Below, in pieces: positions 25,506 through 35,100 of a stretch of DNA of 64,000 bases. The notes under the pieces were generated by a model. That model saw only the letters and a program-made list of their open reading frames with translations, had not been told where the DNA came from and did not search any database. The position numbers and the translations under genes are program-made. The DNA lies in the NCBI GenBank assembly GCA_035283685.1, contig DATETJ010000009.1, positions 458,925 to 522,924 of the forward strand. The letters run 5' to 3'. Positions within the stretch are counted from its first letter, which is position 1; each line of letters starts with the position of its first letter. The DNA is from Candidatus Bathyarchaeia archaeon. Lineage in GTDB: Archaea; Thermoproteota; Bathyarchaeia; Bathyarchaeales; Bathyarchaeaceae.

Positions 25506-27287
25506 CTATGCTTCCTCCGTCAAAGCAGCCTTCACCTGCGCTAAAACTTGATCATCCGTATAGTGCTGCATCGTGATTGCCCTTCTAGGACACTCAGCCG
25601 CGCACGCGCCACATCCGCGGCAAAGGGCGGCTATTGTGTGAGACTTTCCTTCCTCCAAGTAATGGGCACTATATGTACAGATTTCTTCGCAGAGCCCGCA
25701 GCCAATACACTGTTCCTCGTCTACAACTGAGGTCAATGCTTCCGTTCTCATTTTCTTGTTAGCCATGAGCGTACCAGCTCGGGCGGCTGCTGCCTTGGCT
25801 GAGACCACGGATTCTGGAACATCTTTTGGACCTGAAGCCGTACCTGCTAAGAATATCCCATCTGTCTGAGTGTCAACTGGCCTAAGCTTTAGGTGAGCCT
25901 CCATCAAGAAGCCGTCTTGGCTTATTGGGATTTTGAGCAGTCTTGCGAGAATGACCTCTTCTTTGCGCGGTATCAAAGGCGTTGAGAGCACAATCCAGTC
26001 GCAGGGCAGGTGAATTTCCTGGCCTGACAATGCATCGTAAGCTGAAACAGTTAGTCGTCCATCTGATTCCTGCTTTATCTCTGGTGTCACTTCCTCGATG
26101 TGTTTAACGAATTTTACTTGGTGCTCTCGAGCCATTGAATAGAAGTCTTCGTATTCCTTGTATACTCTGACGTCTCCGTAGAGTATTATGACGTCTGTCT
26201 CAGGAAACCTCTCCTTTATGAGTATGGCGTTTTTGATGGCGTTCATGCAGCAAATCTTTGAGCAATACGGCCACCCTTCCTCCTTCTTGGCTTTGAGAAT
26301 CTTCGCCAACAATCGTGCTGTGTCGGATTTTGGAAAGCCAGCAAGATCCATCGCGCGTATTTCGCCCTTTCTAGCTCCCACGCACTGGATCATGACGACT
26401 CTTTCAGGCGGTTTCTCTATCTTTCCGCTTCCCAGTAGCTCATCCATTTCCAACTGTGTCACAATGTTTGGGTGAGTGCCGTACTGATAGAGTCCTTTTG
26501 GAGGCGTGTAGCTGGATGCGCCGCAGGTAACAATTATGGTTCCAACATCAATTTCTCTCTTGTCACCGCCATTTTTGGCGAGTGCGGTCTTAAAACTGCC
26601 CACATAACCCTTGGCATCTGTCACTGTGGTTGAAGTCAAAGTTTCTATGTTCTTGTGTTCGTTCACTGCCTTTATGATTGGCTCTAGAATTTCAGACGTG
26701 TCCTGCATAGTTGGATACAGCTTGTGCAGTCTTCGCAGGTTGCCGCCAAGTTCGGGTTCTTTTTCAACCAAGTAAACCTTGAAACCTTGTTCAGCAAGTG
26801 TCAAAGCAGCTATCATTCCCGCGATGCCACCGCCAATGACCAGAGATGAGTCCTTAATTTCCAACTCTGGTTCATCTTGGGAACTGAGCCACGCAGCTCT
26901 TGCCACTGCCATCCGTACTATGTCTTTTGCCTTTTTCGTTGCTTTTTCCGGTTGATGTTTGTGAACCCAGCTGCAATGTTCACGGATGTTCGCCATCTCA
27001 AAGAGATACTTGTTCAATCCCGCCTCTTCACACGCTGACCTGAACAGTGGTTCATGGGTTCTAGGAGTGCAGGACGCAACGATGACCCGATTGAGTTTGT
27101 GCTCGTTTATGGCTTTCTTTATGGAGGCTAATCCTGCTTCAGAGCACGTGTAGATGTTGTCTTCAGCGTAGGCAACATTTTGAAGAGTCCTTGCATATTT
27201 CGTAACCTCTGGGACTTTTACGACACCGCCTATGTTAACGCCGCATTGGCAGATGAATACTCCAATCCGTGGCTCCTCTTCTGCCAT
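25506..27287 (-). CDS. hdrA: Long HdrA without the inserted ferredoxin
   Basis: The 593-aa HdrA has FICQCGVN, YTCSEAG, HCSWVHK, FAD motif VIGGGIAGM, PYCSKICC and a C-terminal ferredoxin (CIGCGLCEEIC; CRGCGACAAECP). It contains the same ~30-residue insertion (ARKGEIRAMDLAGFPKSDT...) as the HdrA at 22709, showing a recent common origin. It is 3 nt after the short HdrA at 27291 and 1 nt before mvhD. With hdrC, hdrB, short hdrA and mvhD it makes the first complete set of the operon. Confidence 0.9.
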   Translation of the reverse strand: MAEEEPRIGVFICQCGVNIGGVVKVPEVTKYARTLQNVAYAEDNIYTCSEAGLASIKKAINEHKLNRVIVASCTPRTHEPLFRSACEEAGLNKYLFEMANIREHCSWVHKHQPEKATKKAKDIVRMAVARAAWLSSQDEPELEIKDSSLVIGGGIAGMIAALTLAEQGFKVYLVEKEPELGGNLRRLHKLYPTMQDTSEILEPIIKAVNEHKNIETLTSTTVTDAKGYVGSFKTALAKNGGDKREIDVGTIIVTCGASSYTPPKGLYQYGTHPNIVTQLEMDELLGSGKIEKPPERVVMIQCVGARKGEIRAMDLAGFPKSDTARLLAKILKAKKEEGWPYCSKICCMNAIKNAILIKERFPETDVIILYGDVRVYKEYEDFYSMAREHQVKFVKHIEEVTPEIKQESDGRLTVSAYDALSGQEIHLPCDWIVLSTPLIPRKEEVILARLLKIPISQDGFLMEAHLKLRPVDTQTDGIFLAGTASGPKDVPESVVSAKAAAARAGTLMANKKMRTEALTSVVDEEQCIGCGLCEEICTYSAHYLEEGKSHTIAALCRGCGACAAECPRRAITMQHYTDDQVLAQVKAALTEEA

Positions 27288-27290
27288 AAA

Positions 27291-28586
27291 CTACACTCTC
27301 TTCTCCAAGACTTCAGCCACTCTAGATGCTGTCGCACTGCCCTGCATGATGGAGTCTGGGATGTCCCCGGTCTTTGGTCCAAGAGCGTAACCGCACACAA
27401 AGATTCCCGGAACGGTGGTGTCCACCGGACTTGTCAGAATATTTGCAGCTTGGAAGAACCCAGACGGGTCAACAGCTGTGCCCAAGACTTTGGCAAGCTC
27501 CTTTGCGTCAGCCCGTGGTACAAGAGCTGGACAGAGCACAACCAAATCAAAAATTGCATTCTCTATTCGACCCGCAACCGTGTCCTCATACCATATCTTA
27601 AGATCCTTGGTGCTCGGGTCTTCCATGATTTCGCCTGGGCTGCTCCGTATGAATCTCACTCCATATTCACTCTTTGCTCTATTGACGAACTCTTGAAAGC
27701 CTTTGCCAAACGCTCTGAGGTCAATGTAGAATATGCTAACAGTTGAATGAGGCTCGTGTTCTCTTATGAGAACCGCGTCTTTGACCGAGTATTTGCAACA
27801 TATGCTGGAACAGTAGCTGGTTCCAAATCTTCTATCTCTGGAGCCAACGCACTGTATGAAAGCAATTTTTCTAGGGATTTTTCCATCAGAAGGCCTTATC
27901 AAATGCCCGCCAGTTGGTCCTGAGGCGCAAAGTAAACGCTCCAGTTCCAGCGCCGTGACAACGTTTCTGTAGCGTCCGTACCCATATGTTGGAATTTGAG
28001 CCGAGTCAAAAAGGTCGAAGCCAGTAGCCACAACAATCGCGCCGACGTTTAAGTCAACTTCTTCAGGCTGTTGCTTAAGGTCAACCGCGCCTGCTGTGCA
28101 CATTTTTTGGCAGAGTCCACAATCGATGCAGTTGACTTTGTCAATCGTCATAGCCCTGGGCACTGCTTGTGGAAATGGCATGTAGATGGCTTTGCGTAGA
28201 CCTAGTTGCTCGTCGAATTCGTTTGGTACTTCAACGGGACAGTGATCAGCGCATGTTCCACAGCCAGTGCATTTCGTTTCGTCTACGTACCGTGGCTTTC
28301 TGAGAACTGTGACAACAAAGTCTCCTACGGAGCCTTTAACGGCTTTCATTTCAGAGTATGTCAGTAGTTGAACGTTGTGATGATGGGAGCATTCTATCAT
28401 TTTGGGTGCCAGAATGCACATTGAGCAGTCCATAGTCGGAAATGTCTTGTCCAACTGAGCCATTCTGCCGCCGATGCTAGGCGACTTCTCCAACAAGTAA
28501 ACCTTGTACCCTCTACTCGCCATGTCTAATGAAGCTTGTATGCCAGATATTCCGCCGCCTATAACCATAACGGCTATCTCTGTCAT
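27291..28586 (-). CDS. hdrA: Short HdrA (FAD plus inserted ferredoxin)
   Basis: The 431-aa protein starts at VMVIGGGISGIQAS and contains DCSMCILAPKM, inserted ferredoxin CTGCGTCADHCP with CIDCGLCQKMC, and CVGSRDRR...YCSSICC. It lacks both outer cluster domains. It follows hdrB by 13 nt and precedes the long HdrA by 3 nt. Similarity in layout to the N-terminal half of the fusion at 32172 supports joint function with its long partner. Confidence 0.9.
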   Translation of the reverse strand: MTEIAVMVIGGGISGIQASLDMASRGYKVYLLEKSPSIGGRMAQLDKTFPTMDCSMCILAPKMIECSHHHNVQLLTYSEMKAVKGSVGDFVVTVLRKPRYVDETKCTGCGTCADHCPVEVPNEFDEQLGLRKAIYMPFPQAVPRAMTIDKVNCIDCGLCQKMCTAGAVDLKQQPEEVDLNVGAIVVATGFDLFDSAQIPTYGYGRYRNVVTALELERLLCASGPTGGHLIRPSDGKIPRKIAFIQCVGSRDRRFGTSYCSSICCKYSVKDAVLIREHEPHSTVSIFYIDLRAFGKGFQEFVNRAKSEYGVRFIRSSPGEIMEDPSTKDLKIWYEDTVAGRIENAIFDLVVLCPALVPRADAKELAKVLGTAVDPSGFFQAANILTSPVDTTVPGIFVCGYALGPKTGDIPDSIMQGSATASRVAEVLEKRV

Positions 28587-28599
28587 CTTTTTTCCTCCT

Positions 28600-29478
28600 T
28601 CAAAATCTCTCCTTGAATAGATCAGTTATCGGAATCCTGTGCGCTCTTACTTCCCAGTCTTCAAGTTTCATGCCCATGCCCATTCTCAACAATTCAATGA
28701 AATGAACAACCGGCAAATTGTATTCCTCATTGAAGTGCCTCTTGATCTCTAACTGCCCCAAGTCAAGCTGTAAGAAGCAGAATGGGCAAACCGTGACTAC
28801 AGCCTGCGCTTCGGCGTCTCGGAGAGCCATGAGCTTTTGCCGCGATATCTGTCGGGCCAAGTCATCGTTTATGTCTCTTAAAGGACCTCCGCAACACATT
28901 TCCTTGCGTTCGTAGGGAATTGACTCAGCACCGGTGGCTTTGACAAGCGCGTCTAATTCGTTGAACCCTCTTAAAAGCTCAAAGTGTATACGTTTGGGCT
29001 TGGTCAAGTGGCATCCTGGCTGGGCTCCAACCTTCAATCCGTTGATGGGCTCTTTAATGGCGTTCTTGACCTTGCCGATTCCCAAGTCTCCATGGAGAAC
29101 ATCAACGAGATTCTTGACATCAACCTTTCCTTTGTACTCTTTGCCTACTTCCGAGAGGATTTGGTTCGTCTGATCTTTGAGCTTAGGGTTTCTCTTTAGC
29201 ATGGTATTCACCATCAACAATGATTCATAGCAGTCATTGCAAAGAGTCATGATGTCCAGACCCATTTCTTCAGCTATGCAAAGGTCGCGTGCAGCCAACG
29301 CCACCCAGCTTGAATAGTCAACTGACTGTACGCTGAAAGGGGCACAACAGTTTGCTCCTTTCATGTCAACTAGCTCTATTCCTAATTCGGGCATAACTTT
29401 TCTAACTGAAACCTCGTAGCTGGGTTCTCTTGCGGGTATGAGGCAGCCCAAGAAAAACGCGTACTTCATTTTTCCCAC
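28600..29478 (-). CDS. hdrB: Heterodisulfide reductase-type subunit B (HdrB)
   Basis: The 292-aa protein has two CCG domains: LGCLIPAR / ANCCAPF / LCNDC, and PGCHLTKP / MCCGGP / VCPFC. It provides the site where two-electron disulfide-type reduction is expected. It is the second gene of the long operon, 5 nt after hdrC, and 13 nt before the first short HdrA. It is as long as the HdrB at 36148 and resembles it more than the one at 289 (shared VCPFC, and EEYNLPVVHF against ETYGMPVLHY). Confidence 0.9.
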   Translation of the reverse strand: MGKMKYAFFLGCLIPAREPSYEVSVRKVMPELGIELVDMKGANCCAPFSVQSVDYSSWVALAARDLCIAEEMGLDIMTLCNDCYESLLMVNTMLKRNPKLKDQTNQILSEVGKEYKGKVDVKNLVDVLHGDLGIGKVKNAIKEPINGLKVGAQPGCHLTKPKRIHFELLRGFNELDALVKATGAESIPYERKEMCCGGPLRDINDDLARQISRQKLMALRDAEAQAVVTVCPFCFLQLDLGQLEIKRHFNEEYNLPVVHFIELLRMGMGMKLEDWEVRAHRIPITDLFKERF

Positions 29479-29483
29479 GTTTC

Positions 29484-29972
29484 CTATCTTGACTTGACGA
29501 TTTTCTCCATTCCCGTTCTCTTCAGAATCTTCTGCACTTCGTCCAATCCATCGTTCGTGATTTTGCCCAAACCGAGGCTTTCTCTTTTATCTGAAACAGA
29601 TCGCACAGGATTGATAACGCGCGTTGTTTCGTAGAGGCTTTTGGCCTGCGCGAAGACCCCTGGCGGCACGTTGCCATCGCTGACGGCCAAATTCCTTATG
29701 GCAAACATCACTTCGCCTACATCCCCGCCTTGAGGACAACGGTCGAGACATGTGAAACATGACAAGCAATACCATGGCAGTTGAGTTGGCAGAACCTCCT
29801 TTTTGAAGCCCAAAATGATCATTTCCATTAGACGTCGGGGGTTGTGCTCACTGGTCAGTCTTGCCACTGGGCAGCTGCTGGAGCATCTTCCGCACTGAAT
29901 ACATAGAAGAATGCCCTTACCGCGTGGAGTGTTCGCTACTTTTCCCATGAAACCGAAGTCAAGCTCGCTCAA
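29484..29972 (-). CDS. hdrC: Heterodisulfide reductase-type subunit C (HdrC), first gene of the 16-kb operon
   Basis: The 162-aa ferredoxin-like subunit has CIQCGRCSSSCP and CLSCFTCLDRCP. It starts at TTG 29972, eight bases after AGGAGAG, a good ribosome-binding site; the next in-frame ATG is eight codons in. From here to 13893 the genes run without a gap larger than ~25 nt, so this gene heads a single long transcription unit. The upstream ~215 bp (29973-30188) should hold its promoter; CATATT at 30029-30034 region (minus strand) is a weak TATA candidate. Confidence 0.9.
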   Translation of the reverse strand: MSELDFGFMGKVANTPRGKGILLCIQCGRCSSSCPVARLTSEHNPRRLMEMIILGFKKEVLPTQLPWYCLSCFTCLDRCPQGGDVGEVMFAIRNLAVSDGNVPPGVFAQAKSLYETTRVINPVRSVSDKRESLGLGKITNDGLDEVQKILKRTGMEKIVKSR

Positions 29973-30188
29973 GCAAACTCTCTCCTGACTATACTCGAGG
30001 TTAGGAAAATATGCACGTGTGAGTGGAGCCTAATATGTTTTTGTGCAGTTTATGCCAATTTTAGCGTAAAAGGAATAATTCAGCGCCATTTTGAGCAGTT
30101 CGTGAAATCTATTTCCTCTGGATCCAAAATTGTAAAATTGGTATTTCCTATTATAAGAATGGATAAAAATGCCTAGGCGTTACGAAAT

Positions 30189-31220
30189 CTAGTCCCTTGT
30201 ATAACATATTTTGCTTGGTTTTTCAAGCGCCTTGTTTATAGCGATCACGGCGATGCTTGCGCCATGGTCTGAGATTCTATCTAGCTCTAAGACGACTGTT
30301 CTCAAAATTGGGTTTTCTGGAAGCTCTTTCAGTAGTCGCTCATGTTCGCTTCTGATATCCCTCGCCATCTCTAAGAGATTGTTGGACAGTTCGATGTCTC
30401 CGGTGAAGACGCAGTCCATGGCTTTCAGGAACAGGTTGTGCGCTAACTCTCCCATGCTTGCTATCCTAGCCATCAAGTTTTTACTCGCTTTCTCTTTGCC
30501 AAGAGTGTGAAGATCACGTGCCATTCTCGCAATGGACTCGGCGCGATCCGCAATCAATTCCAGGTACCTTGTGATTAACCCGTAATACAGGATTTGAGAA
30601 GGATCGTCTAATCCAATCTTGTCCCCTATCACTCGGTCACGTTGAGCTGAGAGCATCAGCCTCAAAGCGAGCCAGTACATCATGTCAGCTTCATCTTCTC
30701 GTCGAATTGCATCCTCTGCCAAATCCCGATTGGATTCAGTCAACGCCTGTAACGCCTCAGTGTGAATGGTTGAAGCAATAACGGACAACCTGCGCAGAAG
30801 CATATCTATCTTGAATCTTGTAGGCTCTATGGAACATTGAAGGTCTATTTGCTGTGGTGTCTCTTGAACTATGCCTAGCCCCATGAGTCTGTGCGTAATC
30901 CCGCGGACTTCGTCGATCTGCGCTCTGCTTATTCGCGTTGAAGAAACTATCCTCAGGACGTCTCGCCCGAGAATGTAACTCCCCACGATCAGTCTCTCCA
31001 AGAGTCCAGGCTCATTGCAGAGGTCAGAGTTAATCGTGTATTCTTCTGATTGCTTCTTGCGCTCGACCATACTGCTTGGCACAAGTTTTAGCGAGCCATC
31101 TTTTTCCGGAAGCAGCATGACGAGGTCGCCTTGCTTCAGGCCAGATTCTCTTACCCAGTTCTTAGGTAGAGATACGCTAAATGTGGAGTAACCGACCCGC
31201 TGAACTTTTCTGCTTTCCAT
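30189..31220 (-). CDS. AbrB-PhoU domain regulator
   Basis: The 343-aa protein begins with a SpoVT/AbrB DNA-binding swapped-hairpin domain (KVQRVGYSTFSVSLPKNWVRESGLKQGD). It continues with ~250 residues of PhoU-type helical repeats (EDEADMMYWLALRLM, DRAESIARMARDLH, ELDRISDHGASIAVIAI). Archaeal members of this architecture are annotated as phosphate-uptake regulators. No phosphate transporter genes are near. It is divergent from the ribbon-helix-helix gene at 31333, whose operon carries Hdr and hydrogenase, so the pair may share control. Confidence 0.85.
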   Translation of the reverse strand: MESRKVQRVGYSTFSVSLPKNWVRESGLKQGDLVMLLPEKDGSLKLVPSSMVERKKQSEEYTINSDLCNEPGLLERLIVGSYILGRDVLRIVSSTRISRAQIDEVRGITHRLMGLGIVQETPQQIDLQCSIEPTRFKIDMLLRRLSVIASTIHTEALQALTESNRDLAEDAIRREDEADMMYWLALRLMLSAQRDRVIGDKIGLDDPSQILYYGLITRYLELIADRAESIARMARDLHTLGKEKASKNLMARIASMGELAHNLFLKAMDCVFTGDIELSNNLLEMARDIRSEHERLLKELPENPILRTVVLELDRISDHGASIAVIAINKALEKPSKICYTRD

Positions 31221-31270
31221 TCTAGATACTCTACTTACTTGTAAATAGATGTAAATTAATTATTTGCGAA

Positions 31271-31280
31271 GTATATATAT
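31271..31280 (+). promoter_or_regulatory. TATA box of the RHH-Hdr-Mvh operon
   Basis: GTATATATAT lies ~55-60 nt upstream of the ATG at 31333. Transcription would start near 31300, leaving a leader with the AGAGGA ribosome-binding site. This position also argues against the upstream TTG start at 31264. Confidence 0.55.
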
Positions 31281-31332
31281 GTTATGTTTGAGTTACAGAT
31301 ACCATAAGAAAGATCCCAGAAGAGGAAATCAC

Positions 31333-32139
31333 ATGCCAGAATGGGCAACTATAAGCCTCCGAGAAGAACTGATTGAGGAAATCAGAAAAATCCTTAAGAG
31401 AACCGGAAGGTACCGAAGTATTTCAGAGTTTGTTGCCGAATCAATTCGGCTGCGCTTGGAAGAACTCGGTAGCAAGGACGAACCAGACTTTGAGAAAGAA
31501 CTACTTGCAGAAACTGTTTCACATAAACAATCTTTCCCGATAGCCCCTATTTCGTTGACAGTGCCAGTAGCGCATGGGACAAGAGACCACATCAACGTTC
31601 AGCTACAACGGTCCGATCAGATCTGGTGGGTTCTAGTAAGGCTTTTTGGAGATCTCGTTCGAAAAGACACTAAGGTTGACGCGCAAATCACACGAGAACT
31701 CCGAAATTGTCGAACCCTTATCAATTTTGTCCGTTCACACACGTGCCCTGAATGTGACATAGAGCTGGCAAATGAGCGCTTGCCAGATCTACAAAACAGT
31801 CTGGAGAAAGTTAAGCGCGATCTTATGGCGACAGCCATCTGCGTTTGTAACGACTACGCACGAGATTGGATAAGTGAACTTGACAAGGCCGAGAGGGGAG
31901 AACTTGGAGAGATTCCAACTGTTGGACCCAGATTTGTGCCTGGGTTGCCGAAGAGCAACAGTATTGGGTGGACAAGGATCACGTTGTCTAAAGCCGTTCC
32001 CCGAGAAAGAGTAGATCAAATCGCTAGAATGCTCAATGTGATGGTCAAGCCCGAGAACAGCCTGCATTTCGTTGTTCGGGGCGAGAAAAGAACGGTCAGA
32101 AGAGCCATTGAAATGTTGTATCAGCTCCAATCAAGCTGA
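31333..32139 (+). CDS. Ribbon-helix-helix (CopG-type) regulator with an unknown C-terminal domain
   Basis: The 268-aa protein opens with a ribbon-helix-helix fold: WATISLREELIEEIRKILKRTGRYRSISEFVAESIRLRLEEL, residues 3-45. The remaining ~220 residues are unrecognised; they include a CPECD pair near residue 138 and an ACT-like end (WTRITLSKAVPRERVDQIARM ... HFVVRGEKRTVRRAIEML). It is 32 nt upstream of the HdrA fusion on the same strand and so heads the Hdr-Mvh operon. A metabolite- or redox-responsive repressor of that operon is a fair inference. Start ATG 31333 follows AGAGGA. Confidence 0.8.
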   Translation: MPEWATISLREELIEEIRKILKRTGRYRSISEFVAESIRLRLEELGSKDEPDFEKELLAETVSHKQSFPIAPISLTVPVAHGTRDHINVQLQRSDQIWWVLVRLFGDLVRKDTKVDAQITRELRNCRTLINFVRSHTCPECDIELANERLPDLQNSLEKVKRDLMATAICVCNDYARDWISELDKAERGELGEIPTVGPRFVPGLPKSNSIGWTRITLSKAVPRERVDQIARMLNVMVKPENSLHFVVRGEKRTVRRAIEMLYQLQSS

Positions 32140-32171
32140 ACCTAGGTAAACCTTTACTGAGAGGGCGAAAA

Positions 32172-35100
32172 ATGAGCAACAAGGTCGGCGCAACACTCGT
32201 CGTGGGCGGCGGCATCGCTGGAATACAAGCTGCGCTTGATTTAGCAGACGCTGGATTCAAAGTTTACGTGCTAGACGAGTCTCCAAGTATCGGAGGGACG
32301 ATGGCGCAGCTGGACAAGACTTTTCCAACAAACGACTGTTCAATGTGTATTCTTGCGCCTAAACTTGTAGGCGTGGGAAGACATCCAAACATCCAGTTGA
32401 TCACCAACGCAAGGTTGGAAGAACTTAGCGGTCAAGCTGGAAACTTTCAAGTTAAAGTAACTAGAAAACCGAGATATGTGAATGAGGAAACCTGCAACGG
32501 TTGCGGCATTTGCGCCCAGCACTGCCCCGTTGAAGTTCCCAACGAATTCGACGAGAAACTGAACATTCGAAAGGCGATTTACGTTCCATTCCCGCAAGCA
32601 GTTCCTTTGAAATACGCAATTGATGAGGAAAACTGCATCAAATGTGAACTGTGCAGAAACGTTTGCAGAGCTGGAGCCGTGGACTTCGATCAGAAACCAG
32701 AGGTTTTAACCCTTAACGTTGGAGCTGTTATTCTCGCACCTGGCTTTGAGGAATTTGACCCTCGACTAAAAAGCATGTATGGTTATGGACGATATGCCAA
32801 CGTCGTTTCCAGCATTGAGTTTGAACGAATCTTGAGCGCATCTGGACCATACGGTGGAAGGGTCGTTCGACCCTCTGACGGAAAAATTCCATGGAGAATA
32901 GCTTTCGTACAGTGTGTGGGTTCACGCGATGCCCTAGTTGGAAACAACTACTGCTCCTCCGCCTGCTGCATGTACGCAATCAAAGAATCGGTCATAGCTA
33001 GGGAACACTCTCCAGGCGTTAGCTGCACTATCTTTTTCATGGATATGCGGGCATTTGGAAAGGAATTTGACTCTTACTACAACCGAGCTGTGGACGAATA
33101 CAAGGTCAGATTCGTACGATCAAGAGTTTCAAGCGTACACGAGATTCCGGAGACACAGAACCTTATAGTAAGACACGTGGATGATGAGACTCCAAAGGAC
33201 GAGGAATTCGACCTTGTCGTATTATCCGTGGGCATGAGACCGCCAAAACGAGCGCAAGAACTGGCTAAGATTGCTGACATAGAATTAAACAAGTACAATT
33301 TCTGCGAAACAAAGCCGTTTTCACCGGTGGAAACATCGCAGCCAGGAATATACGTTTGCGGCGCGTTTGCTGCTCCAAAGGACATTCCTGAAAGCGTGGC
33401 TCAAGCAAGTGGAGCGGCTGCTAAAGCAGGCAGTATCATAGCGACGGAGCGAGGCAAATTCGCAACCGGAAAAGTGTATCCACCTGAAAGAGACGTCTCC
33501 GGCGAGGAACCTCGCATCGGAGTGTTCGTTTGCCACTGTGGCATCAACATTGGCGGCGTGGTAAACGTTCCAGCCGTTGTGGACTACGCCAGAACGCTGC
33601 CGAATGTCATGTACGCAGAGCATAACCTTTACACCTGTTCGCAGGATACTCAAAAGGGAATTAGGGAAAAGATCAAGGAACATGAACTCAACCGAGTTAT
33701 TGTAGCGTCATGCACGCCTAGGACACATGAACCGCTCTTTAGAGAAACTGTTCGCGAAGCTGGGCTGAACATCTATCTTTTTGAAATGGCAAACATCAGG
33801 GACCAATGTTCTTGGGTGCACATGCATGAACCCAAAGAGGCTACTGTCAAGGCTAAGGACTTGGTGAGGGCGGCTGTGGCCAAAGCTCGGCTATTGAAGC
33901 CCCTGAAAAAGCCTGTTATCAACGTGGCTCAATCTGCTTTGGTCATAGGCGGCGGCTTGTCCGGAATGGTTGCTTCGCTAGAGTTGGCGAATCAGGGCTT
34001 CGATGTTCACCTAGTGGAAAGAAAAAGAGCGCTCGGTGGACACGCGCGTGAGATTTACTATTTACTTGATCCACAAGATCCACAGAAGCAACTCGAATCA
34101 ATAATCAGGGAAGTTGAGAGCGACAACAAGATTCACGTTCACCTGAACTCGGACATAGAGGACATTGAAGGGTACATTGGAAATTTCAAGACCACGATAG
34201 ACAATGGTGGCGAAAAGAAAGAGATTGAACATGGCGTCGTGATTGTGGCGACAGGCGCAGCAGAGTACAAGCCAAATGAGTATCTCTACGGAACTGACCA
34301 AAGAGTGCTGACGCAACATGAATTAGAAAAGAAACTTGCCAAGGGCGATTTAAACGCAAGAACGGTAGCCATGATACAGTGCGTGGGCTCAAGAAATCCT
34401 GAGCGCCCCAACTGTTCACGAATATGTTGCGGTCAAGCGGTCAAAAATGCTTTGAAAGTCAAAGAACTCAGCCCTGATACTGACGTTTACGTTTTGTACA
34501 AGGATATGCGGACCTTTGGGTTCATGGAGGACTATTATCGAGAAGCATCTGACAAAGGCGTCATTTTCATCCGCTACGACGATGAACACAAACCCAATGT
34601 AACTAAGAAAGAGGGAAAACTGACTGTAGCAGCTTGGGAGCCTGTTCTTAAAGAATGGGTTCCAATAGAACCTGACCTCCTGATCTTAAGCGTGGCCACT
34701 GTTCCGCAGCCTGACAACAAGCATTTGGCTGAAATGTTGAAGGTGCCCTTGTCAAAAGATGGATTCTTCCTAGAAGCGCACATGAAACTGCGCCCAGTTG
34801 ATTTCGCAACCGATGGCGTGTTTCTTTGCGGCATGGCGCATTCGCCGAAGTTTATCGATGAGAGCATTGCCCAAGCTTGTGCAGCAGCAGCTAGGGCTGC
34901 AACCGTGCTTTCGAAGAGCACCTTAGAGATGGAGGGAAGCATAGCGAACGTTGACGAGAATCTCTGCAGCGGGTGCAAAATCTGCGAGTCTTTGTGTGTC
35001 TACAACGCCATTGAAATGAGGATGAACAGCGAGAAACCGGTTGCCAAAGTTATTGAGGCGCTGTGCAAGGGCTGCGGCGTTTGCGGTTCATCGTGTCCTA

